15,034 bases of DNA from CAZCEC01 sp964497615 (GTDB lineage: Bacteria; Chloroflexota; Anaerolineae; Anaerolineales; UBA6663): NCBI GenBank assembly GCA_964497615.1, contig CAZCEC010000114.1:1-15034 (forward strand). Direction: 5' to 3'. Made by a program: the position numbers and the translations under genes. This document shows positions 13,004 to 15,034 of this stretch, piece after piece; the first letter of the stretch is position 1, and each line of letters begins with the position of its first letter. The notes under the pieces are model-generated. The model did no database searches, was not told the origin of the DNA, and worked only from the letters and a program-made list of their open reading frames with translations.

Positions 13004-14350
13004 ATCAAGCCCGAGCGCCCTCGGATCATCATTATCGGCGCGGGCTTTGCCGGCTTATGGGCCGCCCGCAGCCTGGCACGGGCACCGGCCGACCTGGTCT
13101 TGATTGACCAGCACAACTACCACAGCTTCCTGCCCCTGCTCTACCAGGTGGCGGCGGCCGAATTAGAGCCTGAGGCCATCGCCTTCCCCCTGCGCTCCAT
13201 CACGCGCCATTGGCCGAATACGCGTTTTGTTCAAGCGCGCGTGACCGGCCTCGACGTGGATCGCCAATGGGTCCATACCGAGGGCCTGAGCCTCCCCTAT
13301 GACTACCTGATCGTCGCCGGGGGCAGCGCCGCTCACTTCTTCGGCGTCCCCGGGGCGTCGGAGCACGCTTTCCCCCTGAAGTCTCTCGACGACGCCATCG
13401 CGCTCCGTAATCACAGCCTGGCATGCTTCGAGCGGGCCGAGCAGCTTCCGCCCGGCGACGAACAGCGGCAGGTGTTGACCTTCGTGATTGTCGGCGGCGG
13501 GCCGACCGGGGTGGAGTTCGCCGGGGCACTCGTCGAGCTGGTCCGCGGCCCACTCCTGCGCGACTACCCCCTCCTTCGGCGTGGGGATGTGCGCGTAATT
13601 CTGGTCGAGGCAGCCAGCCGCCTGCTCCCAGGCTTGCCGGTGGAACTGCAGCACTACGCCGAGCAGCGGCTCGCAGGCATGGGGGTGGAGATCCTATTGG
13701 AAGCGCCCGTCCAACGGATCAGCGCGGAAGGCATCACGCTGCGTGATGGCCAGCTGATCTCCAGCCGAACGGCAGTCTGGACGGCCGGGGTGCGCGGTGA
13801 CCCGGCGCTGCAAGCCTGGGGTTTGCCCCTGGGTCAGGCCGGGCGCCTGGCCGTGCGGCCCACCCTGCAGGTTCCAGGGCATCCCGAGATCTTTGTGACC
13901 GGCGATCTGGCACAGGTCATTGGCGCCGAGCGTCCCCTGCCGATGACGGCGCCCGTGGCCACCCAGCAAGGGGCCTGGGCGGCGCACAACCTTAAGCGTC
14001 TGCTGGCGGGCCGTTTGCCCGAGCCATTCCACTTTCACGACCGGGGCACGATGGCGACGATTGGGCGCAATGCCGCCGTCGCCTGGATTAATGGGTGGCG
14101 CTTCACCGGCTTCATCGCCTGGCTGTTGTGGCTGGGCATTCACTTGCTCAATCTCATGGGTTTTCGCAACCGGCTGCTGGTGCTGCTGGCCTGGGCGTGG
14201 GACTATCTCTTCACAGAACGGGTGGTGCGGCTGATCCTGCCGAGCAATGTTGAGCCGTGTAGCCCCGGCGTCCACGCGCCAGCCGTGTCCCCAGCCAACC
14301 CCCCCAACGCTGCGGAGTTTTCGGATCCGGCCAAAGTCCCACTACGATAG
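13004..14350 (+). CDS. ndh: Type II NADH dehydrogenase (NDH-2), apparent ATC start
   Basis: Single-subunit, non-proton-pumping NADH:quinone oxidoreductase, 448 aa. From the ATC at 13004: RPRIIIIGAGFAG puts the FAD motif GxGxxG at 12-17; NADH motif VGGGPTG at 163-169; distal FAD motif VTGDLAQ at 298-304; APVATQQGAW at 316-325, the quinone-site AxxxQ region. The C-terminal FTGFIAWLLWLGIHLLNLMGFRNRLLVLLAWAWDYLF (about 367-403) is the amphipathic membrane anchor typical of NDH-2. The next in-frame start, TTG 13100, would delete the FAD site. AAAGGAGG lies 5 nt before the ATC. It sits 42 nt after the ferredoxin stop and in the same frame. The last 35 residues are a Pro/Ala-rich extension of no known role. 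Expected to oxidise NADH into the quinone pool under control of the upstream Fnr-type promoter. Confidence 0.93.
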   Translation: MKPERPRIIIIGAGFAGLWAARSLARAPADLVLIDQHNYHSFLPLLYQVAAAELEPEAIAFPLRSITRHWPNTRFVQARVTGLDVDRQWVHTEGLSLPYDYLIVAGGSAAHFFGVPGASEHAFPLKSLDDAIALRNHSLACFERAEQLPPGDEQRQVLTFVIVGGGPTGVEFAGALVELVRGPLLRDYPLLRRGDVRVILVEAASRLLPGLPVELQHYAEQRLAGMGVEILLEAPVQRISAEGITLRDGQLISSRTAVWTAGVRGDPALQAWGLPLGQAGRLAVRPTLQVPGHPEIFVTGDLAQVIGAERPLPMTAPVATQQGAWAAHNLKRLLAGRLPEPFHFHDRGTMATIGRNAAVAWINGWRFTGFIAWLLWLGIHLLNLMGFRNRLLVLLAWAWDYLFTERVVRLILPSNVEPCSPGVHAPAVSPANPPNAAEFSDPAKVPLR

Positions 14351-14448
14351 GATCAGCCCGCGTAGTCTGGGCGGGGCATTCCCTTCGACCACGATTACGA
14401 CGCAGCCGCACATCGGTTCACACGCACAGGCGATGACGTTCAACCCGG

Positions 14449-14457
14449 TGCTACAAT
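14449..14457 (+). promoter_or_regulatory. Extended -10 promoter of the Crp/Fnr gene
   Basis: TGCTACAAT matches an extended -10 (TG-N-TACAAT). No TTGACA-like -35 is found at 16-18 nt, which extended -10 promoters can do without. It would give a leader of about 90 nt before the regulator's ATG. Confidence 0.55.
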
Positions 14458-14508
14458 GCTCCGCAGGCAGCCGGGACAGCGTTCCGGCCAACCCTGAAGC
14501 ACGCTTCC

Positions 14509-14528
14509 GGCCGAGGCTCTCCTCGGCC
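14509..14528 (+). repeat. Hairpin in the Crp/Fnr gene leader
   Basis: GGCCGAGG and CCTCGGCC form a perfect 8-bp stem around a CTCT loop, ending 27 nt before the regulator's ATG. No T tract follows. It could affect translation of a gene that lacks a visible ribosome site, or be incidental GC-rich structure. Confidence 0.45.
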
Positions 14529-14554
14529 ACCTTGAGTTGGACCCTTTCGCGGCC

Positions 14555-15034
14555 ATGGCGCACGGGACAAACCCTGTCATTTCACCCACGCAGCGTGTCG
14601 CTGCGCTGCTGCGTCGCCTGCCTTACTTCGAGCAGGTCGACGAGGACCGCCTCACGGAACTTGCGGGCCACGCAATTCAGCGCCGGTTTGAGACGGGCGA
14701 AGCAATTTTCACTGACGGGGATACCTCGAGTGGGCTGTGGCTGCTCGAAGCCGGCAACGTCAAGATCTACAAACTCACGCCCGATGGCCGGGAGCACATC
14801 CTGCACCTCTGGGGCCCGGGCGATACCTTCAATGACGTGGCCGCGCTCGATCGCGGGCCCAATGCCGCCAACGCAGCAGCGATCGGCCCCGCCACGGCTT
14901 GGGTGATCCCCAGTGAGCAACTCCACACCGTGCTGGCGGCGGACCCAGCGCTGGCGCTCGGCGTCATTCAGGCGCTGGCCCGGCGCATCCGAAACTTGGT
15001 GCTGCAAGTCGAGGACCTGGCGCTGCGGTCGGTC
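14555..15034 (+). CDS. Crp/Fnr-family transcriptional regulator, 3' end outside window
   Basis: The frame is open to the window end, giving 160 residues of a family normally about 220-240; the C-terminal helix-turn-helix is not in view. The effector domain is clear at about 24-130: LRRLPYFEQVDEDRLTELAGH, FETGEAIFTDGDTSSGLWLLEAGNVKIYKLTPDGREHIL, then GPGDTFNDVAALD, followed by the dimerisation helix PALALGVIQALARRIRNLVLQVEDLALR. No cysteine occurs in these residues, so an Fnr-type [4Fe-4S] cluster is excluded from this part; a haem-based NO/CO or other ligand sensor of the Dnr type is more likely. ATG 14555 has no Shine-Dalgarno; TTG 14537 is a possible alternative. It is well placed to bind the operator at 12161. 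Confidence 0.85.
   Translation, partial: MAHGTNPVISPTQRVAALLRRLPYFEQVDEDRLTELAGHAIQRRFETGEAIFTDGDTSSGLWLLEAGNVKIYKLTPDGREHILHLWGPGDTFNDVAALDRGPNAANAAAIGPATAWVIPSEQLHTVLAADPALALGVIQALARRIRNLVLQVEDLALRSV

Noticed and set aside
14247..14906. 219-codon plus-strand open frame overlapping the ndh end and the Crp/Fnr gene
   Set aside because: Its Ser/Arg/Pro-rich translation has no domain, while a different frame over the same bases gives a clear Crp/Fnr effector domain.

Overview
This is a high-GC bacterial window with 17 supported protein-coding genes and no rRNA, tRNA, CRISPR array or insertion sequence that I can see. The mixture of an AIF-like flavoprotein, small secreted cupredoxin, type II NADH dehydrogenase, LacD-type aldolase and Cys-free Crp/Fnr regulator would fit a Chloroflexota (Anaerolineae-like) genome. 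That assignment is an impression from gene content, not a demonstrated placement.

Left end (1-4.1 kb) looks like the tail of an accessory or integrated region. It holds a large SNF2/DEAD-like helicase (open to the left edge, motif I apparently damaged, a clamp-binding-like QMSLF tail), a strong terminator hairpin, a RadC-family JAMM protein, a 15-bp perfect inverted repeat in a 350-bp gene-free stretch, and a small XRE-type regulator.

Middle (4.1-8.9 kb) has two divergent operons. Leftward run an ECF-type sigma factor, a soluble zinc anti-sigma factor and an SDR oxidoreductase. Rightward run an AIF-like FAD/NAD(P)H reductase, GTP cyclohydrolase I (folE) and a RibD-C/DHFR-like reductase with gaps of only 1-2 nt, which looks like a compact pterin/redox module without a visible pyruvoyl-tetrahydropterin synthase.

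8.9-10.8 kb is a leftward four-gene envelope cassette: a secreted protein built from three ~56-residue Asp/Glu-His repeats, two small membrane proteins, and an exported type-1 copper protein. A bidirectional hairpin separates it from the pterin operon.

Right end (11.1-15.0 kb) runs rightward: a LacD-like aldolase, then a perfect Fnr/Dnr-type operator (TTGATCTGGATCAA) with ideal class II spacing to a TAnnnT -10 element, followed by hemerythrin-like protein, 2[4Fe-4S] ferredoxin and type II NADH dehydrogenase. The dehydrogenase appears to start at an AUC codon behind a perfect Shine-Dalgarno sequence. A Crp/Fnr-family regulator that runs off the window lies just downstream and is the obvious candidate to bind the operator. 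Together this reads as an oxygen/NO-responsive electron-transfer unit: iron-oxo sensor or scavenger, ferredoxin, quinone-reducing NADH dehydrogenase and their likely regulator.
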